Positions 15,008 to 25,151 of a stretch of 64,000 bases of DNA are shown here, one piece after another (position 1 is the first letter of the stretch; every line of letters starts with the position of its first letter). The DNA lies in NCBI GenBank assembly GCA_040220135.1, contig JAVJTT010000020.1, positions 310,001 to 374,000 of the forward strand, in the 5' to 3' direction. Source of the stretch: CAJXMH01 sp040220135 (GTDB lineage Bacteria > Bacteroidota > Bacteroidia > Flavobacteriales_E > Vicingaceae). A program made the translations under genes and the position numbers. The notes beneath the pieces were generated by a model. That model saw only the letters and a list, made by a program, of their open reading frames with translations, was not told the origin of the DNA and made no database searches.

Positions 15008-16288
15008 CTACTTTTCCTTTGCCGGTAAAACCTTAGTTCTCACCTCTCCAAAGCCAATGCGTACACCGTCTTTCTCGCAATGTCCACGCATAATAACCGT
15101 GTCTTGATCTTTAATGAATTTACGCTCACTGCCATCGTTCAACTTTACCGGATTTGTGCCTTTCCAAGAAAGTTCAAGCATTGAGCCATAAGCTTCTCTT
15201 GTTGGTCCGCTAATGGTGCCACTGGCATACATGTCGCCTGCATTTATGTTGCAGCCATTTACCGTATGGTGTGCCAGTTGCTGGTTTTGGTTCCAATACA
15301 TGTGTTTGTAATTGGAGTTGCAAACCGTACTTTCTTCACTACCTTCCGGCTGAATCGCCACTTCTAAATTGATGTCGATGTTTTTGTTTCCTTCATACTT
15401 TAAGTAAGGAAAAACTTCAGGTTCTTGCACAGGACCTTCTGTTCTAAATGCTTCTAAAGCATCTAAGGTTACGATCCATGCTGAAACAGATGAGGCAAAA
15501 TTCTTGGCGAGAAAAGGCCCTAAAGGAACGTATTCCCACTTTTGAATGTCTCTGGCTGACCAATCGTTAAACAATACCATGCCGAAAATATAATCATCGG
15601 CTTCTTTTGTGGTAATGCTATCTCCTAAAGGTTTACCATCGTAAGTGATAAAGGCCATTTCCAATTCAAAGTCGAGCAATTTACAAGGCCCAAATACCGG
15701 AGGTTTCTCTGGGTCAGGTTTTTGCTGACCGCTTGGGCGGTGAATCGGCGTGCCAGACAAAATAATGGAAGAAGCTCTTCCGTGATAGCCCACCGGAATG
15801 TATTTCCAGTTAGGTAGCAAAGCGTTGTCTGGATCGCGAAACATGGTGCCCACGTTTGTGGCGTGCTCAATGCTAGAGTAAAAGTCAGTATAGTCGCCCA
15901 CTTCTACCGGCATTTCGTTTTCTACTTGATCAACCGGAATAAGCACTTTGGCTTGATGCTCTTGGTTGTTTTTTAGGCTGTCGTCTTCGCCGCTTAATAA
16001 TTCAGAAAGCCTATTTCGTAACGCCCTACTCGCTGCTTTTCCTTTTTTCATCATGCGGTTCAGACGTGCTTGATCAAAATCTTCTCTATCAAAATTTAAT
16101 TCGTCAAAATAATTCAAATCAAAGAGACTTAAAAGGTCAATGGCAGAGTTGCCAATTCGACTTGCTGCTCTTGGGCTCAAGCTTTTATTTTTTATAATAC
16201 CAAAAGGTAAGTTTTGAATTGAAAAGTCAGAATTTGAAGGAACTTCAACCCAACTTTTAAGCTCTATTCTATTCGCTTTGATTGACAT
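15008..16288 (-). CDS. fahA: Fumarylacetoacetase
   Basis: The 426-residue protein matches the fumarylacetoacetase family across its length. The N-terminal small domain carries FSIQNLPFGI; the catalytic domain has DYTDFYSSIEHATNVG, PVGYHGRASSI, LDFELEMAF (acidic metal ligands), NDWSARDIQKWEYVPLGPF and the C-terminal ASGTISGPT. It hydrolyses 4-fumarylacetoacetate to fumarate and acetoacetate, the last step of tyrosine and phenylalanine breakdown, in the cytoplasm with a divalent cation. The usual partner genes are not adjacent. A TACCTTTG element lies upstream on its strand. Confidence 0.96.
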   Translation of the reverse strand: MSIKANRIELKSWVEVPSNSDFSIQNLPFGIIKNKSLSPRAASRIGNSAIDLLSLFDLNYFDELNFDREDFDQARLNRMMKKGKAASRALRNRLSELLSGEDDSLKNNQEHQAKVLIPVDQVENEMPVEVGDYTDFYSSIEHATNVGTMFRDPDNALLPNWKYIPVGYHGRASSIILSGTPIHRPSGQQKPDPEKPPVFGPCKLLDFELEMAFITYDGKPLGDSITTKEADDYIFGMVLFNDWSARDIQKWEYVPLGPFLAKNFASSVSAWIVTLDALEAFRTEGPVQEPEVFPYLKYEGNKNIDINLEVAIQPEGSEESTVCNSNYKHMYWNQNQQLAHHTVNGCNINAGDMYASGTISGPTREAYGSMLELSWKGTNPVKLNDGSERKFIKDQDTVIMRGHCEKDGVRIGFGEVRTKVLPAKEK

Positions 16289-16314
16289 GTATTTTCTGTT
16301 TTTTTTGATTTCCT

Positions 16315-16322
16315 CAAAGGTA
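16315..16322 (-). promoter_or_regulatory. Candidate -7 element for fumarylacetoacetase
   Basis: TACCTTTG on the minus strand, 26 bases before the ATG, fits TAnnTTTG. I see only a weak T-rich match at the -33 position, so the call rests on the -7 element alone. Confidence 0.4.
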
Positions 16323-16480
16323 GGTGTTTGCTGAAAGATTTAAAAAGTGCAACGAATATTCTTTTCTTTTCGTCTAGGATTAGAAGAACGTTTGCGTATT
16401 CTGTTTATTTATTGTTTCATCTGCAAACAATAGTTAAATTAGCGCAACCAAATTTTGATTTAATTTCTTATTACCGCTTT

Positions 16481-19400
16481 ATGAAAAGAATATTATCGTT
16501 TACTGCAATTCTTTTTGCATTTTCTTTTTTTAGTTCAAAGCAGGCGCAGTCTCAAGGACTTGTTACTTTGGTTTGTGAAGACTTTTCTGCCCCTCCTTTT
16601 GATTTAACTACTAGCACCCGATATCCGGGAGATACCGCACAGTTTAACTGGATTGACACCTTAGGATTTCCACCGGGTACAGGTTGTATGATGGGATTTG
16701 TAGGAAGCAGAGATCCAGGTTCTGCCGGAAACCGTTCAGAAACCTATTTGCAAACCGATAACTTCTTTATTGGTAACCTTTCAAATCTAGATGTAGAGTT
16801 TAAGCACATTGCCTACATTGATCAGTTTGATGGTGCTCGATTAGAATATTCTTTCAATGGAGGAAATACTTGGTCAAGCGCTGGTACTGCCCAATACACC
16901 GGTAATAACTCAAGATTGGATCCCCCTAACAACCGCTTCAATAAGAAAAGCTACCCACTTGATTGGAAGTACATTCCCGATGATACCACTTTTATTTGGA
17001 CGCAAGCCAACGCAGATTGGAAGTTGGAGATATTTGACTTCGGCCCTACCATCCGTCAGCTGTTACCCAAGCCGGATTCTATTATGTTCCGCATCAACTT
17101 GTTTGATGGTGGAGGTAGTCCTAGAGGTAGTGGTGGAACCCATCGGTATTTTATCGATGATTTTTGCGTCCGAGCTTCGAATTGTCCTACTGATGCCACC
17201 ACTTATGAATTAGAGGACCCATCAAACTATCCGGCTGACCGTTACGAAGATCGTGTGTATTGGGAAGGACCTTATGACTTTACAGCGAAAGTTGATGACC
17301 CTAATGGAATAGATGAGGTTTTACTGGATTATAGAGTCCGAAGAGAAACCACTCCCGGCCAAGCATTTACAACAGTATTGGATCAAACGGTTCAAATGCA
17401 ACAAGTTGGAAGTTCAATCTTCTTTGAATATGACATTCCAAAATCAGCAACTCAAATAGGAGATTCAGTCTACTGGAGAATCAGAACCTACGACTTAACC
17501 GCCTGTAGAGATTCAACTGCCGACCCCTTCTTTGGTTCTAATATGGAAGCCTTTGAAGTGCGAGCCAATATTCCTGTTTCTTGTCCATCTGAACCTCTGT
17601 TTAATTTCCCTTATGCGGAAGATTTTGAGGATAATAACTATGTGAAAGGAGAAGAAGTGCTGTTGAATGATTGGACCAATGTAACCGGAGACTTTAACAA
17701 CTGGGTGTTATGGAACGATACTACTCCAACCACAGGAACCGGTCCACGAGATGATTATCCGGGAGGAGGAAATTACTTATATGTAGAATCAACCGGATTA
17801 CCGGATAGTTTGGCATTTTTGCTCACTCCATGCTTTGATTTATTTGGACAGCAAAACGCCTTAGTGCGCTTTTATTTACATCAAAATACTGCTGGTGGAG
17901 ACACCGTATACCTCGACTATTTCGACACAGATCCGGCACCTGGCTTCCCTAATGGGCGTTATGTGGAAAATATTATTCCTCCCATACCGGGTAACAAAGG
18001 AGATGCTTGGATTCCTTATGAGTTTAGTACCTACAGCATTCGAGATAAGGTAACTCAATTCCGTTTTAGAGCAAGACCAGATCGATTGTCAGACTTAAGT
18101 GATATCGGGCTTGATTCCTTTAAAATTGTTGGGGCTGCTTTGGAAGACATGCGAGCAGACCGAGTAGTGGTGCCACCATACATGCCAACTGGAGAAACCG
18201 AAACCGCAACCATAGGGGTAATCAACCAAGGCGTTTTTGATGTTACGGCTTTAACCTTAGGGTTTGAAATACTAACTCCTGAGGGAGTCCGAATTGGCAA
18301 TCAATATGGACCGATAAACTGGACCGGTGTACTTCAGCCTGGGGAGTTTAGAGAAATTGAGATGACTTCCATTCCTTATACTGTGCCTGAAGGGCAGTAT
18401 ATCATTAGAGCATGGTTAACCTATGGGAACGATCAAGTGATTCAAAACGACACCACCCAGCAATCAACCCGAGGGGTGCCTTTTCATCCGATTTACTTCA
18501 AAGACAACTTTGATGGAGCTACTCAAAGTTTTACAAACTTATCTGCCTCCGATTCACTCTTTAATTTTTGGGAGTTAGGTGAGCCTAACTTTGGAAGAAC
18601 GAACCGTGCCTTTACTAAACCAAATGCATGGGACATAAACCTGAATCGTGCTTATACCGGAGTAGGAAATACCATTCAACTTCTTTCCCCAATTCTTGAT
18701 TTTAGCCAAGCACAAAATACCTTTATCTCCTTTTTTAATAATCGGGGCATTAATACTGAAAGAGATGGAGTTTACATTCAATACTCATTTGACCAAGGGA
18801 TTACGTGGAGTAGAATAAATGAAACAGATGACCCTAACAGCTTGAAATGGTATAATTCCAATCTAACAGCGATTGGAACTGGTGGAGAGCGTGTTTTTGC
18901 CGGTATTACGCGCTATATACCAAACCATTGGTATAATTGGTTAGAATCAGAGTTTAAGTTGCCTAGTAATTTTGACAATAAGCCAAGGGTCATGTTCCGC
19001 TTTAATTTTTACGCTGAAGCAACCAACTCAAGCAATGATGGCATGAGTATCGATGACTTTTTAGTTTACGATCAAAAGACCATTGACATGGAGCCTCAGT
19101 TTAAAGTGAGACCCATTTCGGAGTGCGATATGACTTCTACCGAAAGCTTCTTGACCGTATTTAAAAACCGAGGGGCTACCCCGGTTAGTACTTTTGATGT
19201 GACTTATCGCGTAGAAAATCTTTTAGACGGAACGGTTAGAAGCTTTACTGAAACAGTTAATCGTACGGTAAATCCACGAGATACTATTCATGTTAGAACA
19301 GCAGGTTCTCTAGACATGCGTGAGCTTGGAGATTGGAAAGTGCAAATTATAACCAGCACTACCGGAGACGGCCAACCTCTGAATGATACCTTAACCAACA

Positions 19401-21073
19401 TTGTAGAAAACATTGATGGCTGTTATTTAAATCTAGAGCTTAATACCGGAGCTTACAAAAGACCGCCTAAAGTAGATTCTAGTTTCTGGCGTTTTGAATA
19501 TACTTCTAGAGGAAGAGAATATGTGGTTACAGACGACTATAGACCATTGAATCCATCATCTCAGAACGATGTGGAGGTTTGTATTCGAAAAAATTCTTTT
19601 GTGAAATTTTTATTGGGTGACCAAGATACTGCTGTGATAAATTACTCCATCTACGCTTATGATGGGGAAGTAGACACCGTAATTGTAGATCGAGCAATTG
19701 GCGGTACAGCCACTCCTACCCAATATTTTGATTGGGTTTGTCCTCCGGATTCTTCAGCTGAAGCCATTGAGATCTTATTGGATAATAATGAGAAGCAATT
19801 GCCTTTAGCCAAGGAATATGCAGTTGATATGGTAATAATCAATGATGGTTTAGATAGTATTCAAACCCTTGATGTTGGGTGGATGTTTGACGGAAATGTT
19901 CAAGAAACAAGAACAAAAACTTATCCTCCTGGCAAACCGCTGCGATATAATAGAAGAGATACCATTCGATTTGGAAGTAAATACTTTCCTCCCGGAAGAC
20001 ACGAAATTATCGGATGGGTTCATGATCCCAATGGAAATGTGGATGAAAAGCCGGAAAACGATACCACGGTAAGGGCATTTATTGTTGTAGACACTACAAA
20101 TTACATCGATCGAAAAATTGATACTAACGGCAATGAAGTGCCAATAGATCCGGGCGTCACTGGAGTTTATTGTGCTGACTTTGAAGATGGAGAATTGCCC
20201 GAATGGATTCCATTTAATTTTGAAACTTATTTGTTAGATGAGTCTGTGATTTTTGAGAGAGAAACACCCTCTACTACTAATCTAAACAGCGCTTATACAG
20301 GAACGAAGTCTTGGGTAACAGATGCCGATAGTCTTTATCCCATCTTTAATAATTCTTCTTTACTCTCTCCCTTCTTCGATATACAAAAAGATTCTTGTTA
20401 TCGGATTAATTTCGCTCATAGTTACGCTTTTGATGACTTTGACAATGATGGGGCCCAGCTGAGGTATTTATCAGATGCCGGCACCAATGATTGGGTGACC
20501 TTAGACTTAAAAGAAATTGGCACCGGAGATACTGCCTTACAGACTAGATGGTACAACACAGAAGGGGTTGCAGCTATTCCCAATAACAATCAAAACCAAG
20601 GTTGGACCGGAAGTTCAGGAGGATGGGTTCGTTCTCAAACGATGTTGCCCGGTTATCGTGGTGGTAAGACTTTATTGGCTTTCCGATTTGGTTCAGATGG
20701 GAATGATAGTGGAGAAGGTTGGGCCATTGATAACTTCTGCATTGAAAAGGTAGGGGCACCCATTAGTTCTAAATGTTTTGCCGTTGGCTTAGGAGAGGAT
20801 GAAATTGACCCTGATCAGCTTTATCTGGGTCAGAATCAACCAAACCCGGCTAAGAACAACACCCAGATTCCTTTTTACTTGCCAAAAGCAGGTCAAGTAC
20901 ATTTTGAGGTGAGCAATATGATGGGACAGACGGTATACCGCCAAAAAATGACTAAAAGTGCAGGAAACCACTTAATGACAGTAGATATTAGTGATTTTAG
21001 TAGTGGCATCTATCATTATTGGATTTTGATAGACGGTCTTCGAATTTCTAAAAAAATGATAGTTACCAAATAA
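16481..21073 (+). CDS. Large T9SS-secreted multidomain surface protein (type A sorting domain)
   Basis: The ATG at 16481 gives a 1530-residue product with a clear signal peptide (MKRILSFTAILFAFSFF, cleavage near AQSQ); the in-frame start at 16328 would add 51 residues that do not look like a signal peptide. The body is a string of beta-sandwich modules, including MAM/jelly-roll-like units with 'YSFNGGNTWSS' and 'YSFDQGITWSR' repeats and CARDB-like units (TATIGVINQGVFDVTALTLG). The last 80 residues are a T9SS type A sorting domain: LGQNQPNPAKNNTQIPFYL, VSNMMGQTVY, FSSGIYHYWI and a final KKMIVTK. It is exported by Sec and then secreted or surface-attached. Role: probably adhesion or glycan contact, but not known. 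The next gene encodes a shorter relative. Confidence 0.85.
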   Translation: MKRILSFTAILFAFSFFSSKQAQSQGLVTLVCEDFSAPPFDLTTSTRYPGDTAQFNWIDTLGFPPGTGCMMGFVGSRDPGSAGNRSETYLQTDNFFIGNLSNLDVEFKHIAYIDQFDGARLEYSFNGGNTWSSAGTAQYTGNNSRLDPPNNRFNKKSYPLDWKYIPDDTTFIWTQANADWKLEIFDFGPTIRQLLPKPDSIMFRINLFDGGGSPRGSGGTHRYFIDDFCVRASNCPTDATTYELEDPSNYPADRYEDRVYWEGPYDFTAKVDDPNGIDEVLLDYRVRRETTPGQAFTTVLDQTVQMQQVGSSIFFEYDIPKSATQIGDSVYWRIRTYDLTACRDSTADPFFGSNMEAFEVRANIPVSCPSEPLFNFPYAEDFEDNNYVKGEEVLLNDWTNVTGDFNNWVLWNDTTPTTGTGPRDDYPGGGNYLYVESTGLPDSLAFLLTPCFDLFGQQNALVRFYLHQNTAGGDTVYLDYFDTDPAPGFPNGRYVENIIPPIPGNKGDAWIPYEFSTYSIRDKVTQFRFRARPDRLSDLSDIGLDSFKIVGAALEDMRADRVVVPPYMPTGETETATIGVINQGVFDVTALTLGFEILTPEGVRIGNQYGPINWTGVLQPGEFREIEMTSIPYTVPEGQYIIRAWLTYGNDQVIQNDTTQQSTRGVPFHPIYFKDNFDGATQSFTNLSASDSLFNFWELGEPNFGRTNRAFTKPNAWDINLNRAYTGVGNTIQLLSPILDFSQAQNTFISFFNNRGINTERDGVYIQYSFDQGITWSRINETDDPNSLKWYNSNLTAIGTGGERVFAGITRYIPNHWYNWLESEFKLPSNFDNKPRVMFRFNFYAEATNSSNDGMSIDDFLVYDQKTIDMEPQFKVRPISECDMTSTESFLTVFKNRGATPVSTFDVTYRVENLLDGTVRSFTETVNRTVNPRDTIHVRTAGSLDMRELGDWKVQIITSTTGDGQPLNDTLTNIVENIDGCYLNLELNTGAYKRPPKVDSSFWRFEYTSRGREYVVTDDYRPLNPSSQNDVEVCIRKNSFVKFLLGDQDTAVINYSIYAYDGEVDTVIVDRAIGGTATPTQYFDWVCPPDSSAEAIEILLDNNEKQLPLAKEYAVDMVIINDGLDSIQTLDVGWMFDGNVQETRTKTYPPGKPLRYNRRDTIRFGSKYFPPGRHEIIGWVHDPNGNVDEKPENDTTVRAFIVVDTTNYIDRKIDTNGNEVPIDPGVTGVYCADFEDGELPEWIPFNFETYLLDESVIFERETPSTTNLNSAYTGTKSWVTDADSLYPIFNNSSLLSPFFDIQKDSCYRINFAHSYAFDDFDNDGAQLRYLSDAGTNDWVTLDLKEIGTGDTALQTRWYNTEGVAAIPNNNQNQGWTGSSGGWVRSQTMLPGYRGGKTLLAFRFGSDGNDSGEGWAIDNFCIEKVGAPISSKCFAVGLGEDEIDPDQLYLGQNQPNPAKNNTQIPFYLPKAGQVHFEVSNMMGQTVYRQKMTKSAGNHLMTVDISDFSSGIYHYWILIDGLRISKKMIVTK

Positions 21074-21110
21074 AGTTGAGCTAGGGATTTATAGTAAAAT
21101 ATCAGATAAT

Positions 21111-23711
21111 ATGAAAAAACTAATTTTTTCTCTTCTTCTAAACGTAGGACTTGTTGTTGGCTTATCTTCCCAAACAGTGCTTTTTAGTGAAGACTTTGAG
21201 GGAGCTACCCTTAGCACCACAAGCTATTCTGCCAATGGGAATAATGCTTGGGCCATCAATTCTAACCTATCAGTAAGCGGTAGTAAGTCTGATTCAGCTG
21301 CTGTGCAGCAAGGCGACTCTCTTTTTCTAGAAAGCGGGGTGTTTAGCACAGTAAATTCATCATTTGTAACCTTATCATTTGAACACATTTGCAAGGTAGA
21401 TTTTTTCGATAAATCGATTATTCAGGTGTCTACTGATAATGGACAAAGTTGGACCAATCTAGGAACCGCTGAGTATACGGGATCGGCTTTCTTTTCAGGT
21501 TCTTTTTCTGCGGCGAGCTATACGGTTTGGAACATTGGTCAAGCCGGGGCTATACCCGATAACAGCTGGTGGCAATCTGAGACTTTTGATTTGAGCGGCT
21601 TTATTGGAAATGCACAAACCATTGTACGCTTTGCTTTGATCGATTCAGACAACAATGGAGCTTTGAACAACTACGGTTGGTTAATTGATGATATTGAAAT
21701 TCAAGGGGCTCCATGTGAGTTGATTCCCCCCAGCATTACCTTAAGCGGTACAACTTACCAAGGACAAGTTTACAACACTGGTCCTTACAACATTCAAGCA
21801 GACTTGGTTGATGCAAGCGGAATTGACTCAGCATCCATAACTTATACAGTAAACAGTGGTTCTGCAAGCACAGTCTTAATGACCCAAGCTAGTGGAAGTA
21901 GTTATGTAGGGACAATACCGGCTGCAACGGTAGGCGATACCATTTGTTACTCCATTTATGCCGATGATAATACTTCTTGCAGAAATAGTACAGTCTTTCC
22001 AAGTGCAGGTTGTATTCAATTTATTGTAGGAAGCAACCCTCCTCCAAATTGCGTAGGGACTCCAGTATTTACTTATCCTTATCAAGAAACCTTTGCCAGT
22101 TTTACCCCTGGAGATGGTAGAACCATCGTAGGCACTTTGCAAAACAATTGGGTAAATGCTACAGGAGATACCCACGATTGGTTTGTATACGACCAATCTA
22201 CCTTTTCGGGTTCAACAGGTCCATCGCAAGGTCATTCACCCAATGATCCGAACTTTATGTATATTGAGGCTTCTGGATCATTTAATAACAAAACGGCCAT
22301 TTTAAATACTCCTTGTTATGACTTGTCAAATTTAAGTGCACCAAAATTTGGTTTTTGGTATCACATGAATGGCGCAACTATGGGAGATTTACACCTTGAT
22401 ATTTATTTTGGCGGGCAATGGGTGCAAGACATCATTCCTCCTTATGTAGGCTCTCAAGGCAATCAGTGGAATTTCCGCGAAGTTAATTTAACGCAATATG
22501 CCGGAAATATTGTTCAGCTTAGGTTTAGAGGAAATACAGGGACTAGTTTTAATAGCGATATTGCTATTGATGACATTTCTATCATTGAACCTATTGCCAA
22601 TGACATTCGTTTAGATCAGGTGATTACGCCTAATGTTGTTGGATGTAACGGAAGCCCCAATGACTTTGTAACCTTAAAGCTAAAGAATCTAGGTTCTGCT
22701 ACCCAAAATAGCATTCCGCTTGCTTATCAATTGAATAATGGTTCAATAGTGAGAGATACATCTTTTGTAAGTTTGAGCCCGGGCGACTCCCTAAATCACA
22801 CTTTCCAACAAACGGTAAACTTATCAGCTGCCGGCAACTATAGTTTTGATTTTTGGGTAGAATTGGCTTCAGACCAAGAGCGAAGGAATGACAGTATATT
22901 TAATTACACCGTTAGCAGCTCTACTGTAGTTGGAAACTTTCCGGATACTACCGACTTTGACAATTTTACTACCGGTGTGCCAGGTACTCTGCAGGACGGA
23001 TGGAGCAACAGTGTCTTTGACCAGCATGATTGGTATGTAAACAGCGGAGGGACAAACTCTAACTTTACCGGTCCTTCTGGAGATAATACTAGTGGTTCAG
23101 GAAATTATGTTTATGTAGAAGCCACCACCTTTAATAATAACACTGCTATTTTACTCAGTAAATGCTATGATACCAGAAACCTTAATCAACCTGAGTTAAG
23201 TTTCTATTATCACATGGATGGCATTGAAATGGGAGACTTGAATGTGGATATATTATTGAACGGCATTGAAATTCAAAATATTATTCCAGCCATTTCAGGA
23301 AATCAAGGCAGTAATTGGAATATGCAAACCATTGATTTAACCCCCTATAAGGGAATTGTTAAAATTATTTTTAGGGGAATCACCGGCAACGGCTATAGAA
23401 GTGATATAGCCATTGATGATGTGATCTTGCGAGATGCGAATCCGGTAGGAGAGGAAGAGCTTGCGAAAGCTTCTAATTCGATACAATTATACCCCAATCC
23501 AACGGACGGCAAAATTTGGCTTGAAAGCAAGGCAAATGAAGACGTTCAAGTATTTGTGCGGAACATTGCCGGACAATTATTGAAGCAGTTTAATTTTGAT
23601 GGCGGTAGAAAAGATTTTGATCTCTCAGAAGTTCAATCAGGGGTTTACTTAGTGGAAATTTTAGACCTATCCACTCAGCAAAGAGAGGTGAAGAAATTGG
23701 TTATTCGTTAG
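21111..23711 (+). CDS. T9SS-secreted MAM-like repeat protein (type A sorting domain)
   Basis: The 866-residue protein has a signal peptide (MKKLIFSLLLNVGLVVGLSS) and starts with a jelly-roll module (VLFSEDFEGATLSTTSYSA). Two later MAM-like modules are clear internal duplicates, sharing 'DWFVYDQSTFSGSTGPS'/'DWYVNSGGTNSNFTGPS', 'YHMNGATMGDLHLDI'/'YHMDGIEMGDLNVDI' and 'SDIAIDDI'/'SDIAIDDV'. The end is a T9SS type A domain (IQLYPNPTDGKIWLES, RNIAGQLLKQF, SGVYLVEI, KKLVIR). It lies 37 bases after the larger relative, with the same architecture, so the pair probably arose by duplication and works together at the cell surface. No catalytic motif was seen. Confidence 0.86.
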   Translation: MKKLIFSLLLNVGLVVGLSSQTVLFSEDFEGATLSTTSYSANGNNAWAINSNLSVSGSKSDSAAVQQGDSLFLESGVFSTVNSSFVTLSFEHICKVDFFDKSIIQVSTDNGQSWTNLGTAEYTGSAFFSGSFSAASYTVWNIGQAGAIPDNSWWQSETFDLSGFIGNAQTIVRFALIDSDNNGALNNYGWLIDDIEIQGAPCELIPPSITLSGTTYQGQVYNTGPYNIQADLVDASGIDSASITYTVNSGSASTVLMTQASGSSYVGTIPAATVGDTICYSIYADDNTSCRNSTVFPSAGCIQFIVGSNPPPNCVGTPVFTYPYQETFASFTPGDGRTIVGTLQNNWVNATGDTHDWFVYDQSTFSGSTGPSQGHSPNDPNFMYIEASGSFNNKTAILNTPCYDLSNLSAPKFGFWYHMNGATMGDLHLDIYFGGQWVQDIIPPYVGSQGNQWNFREVNLTQYAGNIVQLRFRGNTGTSFNSDIAIDDISIIEPIANDIRLDQVITPNVVGCNGSPNDFVTLKLKNLGSATQNSIPLAYQLNNGSIVRDTSFVSLSPGDSLNHTFQQTVNLSAAGNYSFDFWVELASDQERRNDSIFNYTVSSSTVVGNFPDTTDFDNFTTGVPGTLQDGWSNSVFDQHDWYVNSGGTNSNFTGPSGDNTSGSGNYVYVEATTFNNNTAILLSKCYDTRNLNQPELSFYYHMDGIEMGDLNVDILLNGIEIQNIIPAISGNQGSNWNMQTIDLTPYKGIVKIIFRGITGNGYRSDIAIDDVILRDANPVGEEELAKASNSIQLYPNPTDGKIWLESKANEDVQVFVRNIAGQLLKQFNFDGGRKDFDLSEVQSGVYLVEILDLSTQQREVKKLVIR

Positions 23712-23728
23712 TATTAGCTTACGAATTC

Positions 23729-23759
23729 AAAAAGGCCTATCTCACGATAGGCCTTTTTT
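23729..23759 (+). terminator. Rho-independent terminator after the T9SS pair
   Basis: A perfect 13-bp stem (AAAAAGGCCTATC with its complement at 23746-23758) and a TCAC loop end in a six-T run. Because both ends carry A/T runs, it may also serve glyA on the other strand. Confidence 0.85.
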
Positions 23760-23797
23760 GTTTTAATAAAGTGTATATATGATGAGTACTAAATGAA

Positions 23798-25069
23798 TCA
23801 ACTAAAAATGGGGAAAGGATTCATGAGCGCATTCACCTCTGCTTTAATGGCCTTAAAAGCTTGGCTCTCTTCATCATTGCTTAAAGCACGGTCGAGTAAT
23901 TCTACCACTTTTACGATATGTCCTTCTGTTAGCCCTCTGGTTGTAATGGCCGGGGTGCCGATTCTTATTCCCGAAGTAATGAAGGGTGATTTGTCATCAA
24001 ATGGAACCATGTTCTTGTTAACAGTAATGTCGCATAAGCCCAGCAGCCGTTCCGCTTTTTTTCCGCTGATTTCCTTGTTTCTCAAATCAATTAAAATACA
24101 GTGGTTGTCGGTCCCCCCTGAAATCACTTCATAGCCTTTATTAATTAATTCTTCAGCCATCACTTTTGCATTCTTTATCACCTGTAAGGTATAGTCCATG
24201 TAAGAGTCTTCTAGCGCTTCTCCAAAAGCTACAGCTTTAGCTGCAATAACATGTTCTAATGGTCCACCTTGTGTACCAGGAAAAACACCTGAATCAAGCA
24301 AGGCGGACATCATTCTTACTTCTCCTTTGGGGTTTTTTAAACCAAAAGGATTTTCAAAATCTTTACCCATCATAATAATGCCTCCACGAGGCCCTCTGAG
24401 CGTTTTGTGGGTGGTGGAGGTAATAATGTGACAGTGTGGAAGCGGGTCGTTTAAAATGCCCTTAGCAATCAATCCTGAAGGGTGAGAGATATCAGCTAAA
24501 AGCACCGCCCCAATTTGATCCGCAATATTTCTTAGTCGTTCATAATCCCAATCTCTAGCGTAAGAAGAAGCGCCACAGATCAACATTTTGGGTTTTACTT
24601 CTTTGGCTTTGGCCTCAACCTTGTCATAGTCAATGCGACCTGTTTCCTTCTCAACGCCATAAAAATGAGGTTGATACAATTTACCTGAATAATTAACGGG
24701 AGAGCCATGCGTTAAGTGACCACCATGTGAAAGATCAAAGCCAAGAATAGCATCACCGGCATTTAGGCAAGCTAACATAACCGCTGCATTAGCTTGAGCC
24801 CCGGAATGAGGTTGCACATTTGCCCATTCAGCATTAAACAATTCCTTCAAGCGATCAATCGCCAATTGCTCCACTTGGTCTACTACTTCGCAACCGCCGT
24901 AATAGCGTTTTCCAGGTAGCCCTTCAGCGTATTTATTGGTAAGCACAGAACCCATAGCCTGCATCACCGATTCACTCACATAGTTCTCGGAGGCAATTAA
25001 TTCTATGCCTCTTTTTTGTCTTTCGCCCTCTGCCTCAATGAGGTCTGCTATCGCTTTGTCTTGAATCAT
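23798..25069 (-). CDS. glyA: Serine hydroxymethyltransferase
   Basis: The 423-residue protein has the family blocks GIELIASENYVSESVMQAMG, TNKYAEGLPGKRYYGGCEVVD, VQPHSGAQANAAV, the PLP-lysine site TTHKTLRGPRGG, and GGTDNHCILIDL. It converts serine and tetrahydrofolate to glycine and 5,10-methylene-tetrahydrofolate in the cytoplasm. Length is typical. It is last in a minus-strand run after xrtF, but 82 bases separate them and a TAATTTTG element suggests its own promoter. Confidence 0.97.
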   Translation of the reverse strand: MIQDKAIADLIEAEGERQKRGIELIASENYVSESVMQAMGSVLTNKYAEGLPGKRYYGGCEVVDQVEQLAIDRLKELFNAEWANVQPHSGAQANAAVMLACLNAGDAILGFDLSHGGHLTHGSPVNYSGKLYQPHFYGVEKETGRIDYDKVEAKAKEVKPKMLICGASSYARDWDYERLRNIADQIGAVLLADISHPSGLIAKGILNDPLPHCHIITSTTHKTLRGPRGGIIMMGKDFENPFGLKNPKGEVRMMSALLDSGVFPGTQGGPLEHVIAAKAVAFGEALEDSYMDYTLQVIKNAKVMAEELINKGYEVISGGTDNHCILIDLRNKEISGKKAERLLGLCDITVNKNMVPFDDKSPFITSGIRIGTPAITTRGLTEGHIVKVVELLDRALSNDEESQAFKAIKAEVNALMNPFPIFS

Positions 25070-25088
25070 CCTCTTATTGTTTAGGCTA

Positions 25089-25096
25089 CAAAATTA
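25089..25096 (-). promoter_or_regulatory. Candidate -7 element for glyA
   Basis: TAATTTTG on the minus strand, 19 bases before the glyA ATG, fits TAnnTTTG. No convincing -33 match was found at the expected spacing. Confidence 0.4.
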
Positions 25097-25151
25097 AGCA
25101 AATGAGCCAGCTTTTTTGAATTAGGTTTGTAGCTGTTTTTAAAAGTAACTA

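Noticed and set aside
16328..16480. 51-residue N-terminal extension of the 1530-residue T9SS protein
   Set aside because: The residues before MKRILSF do not form a signal peptide; a proper one begins at 16481.
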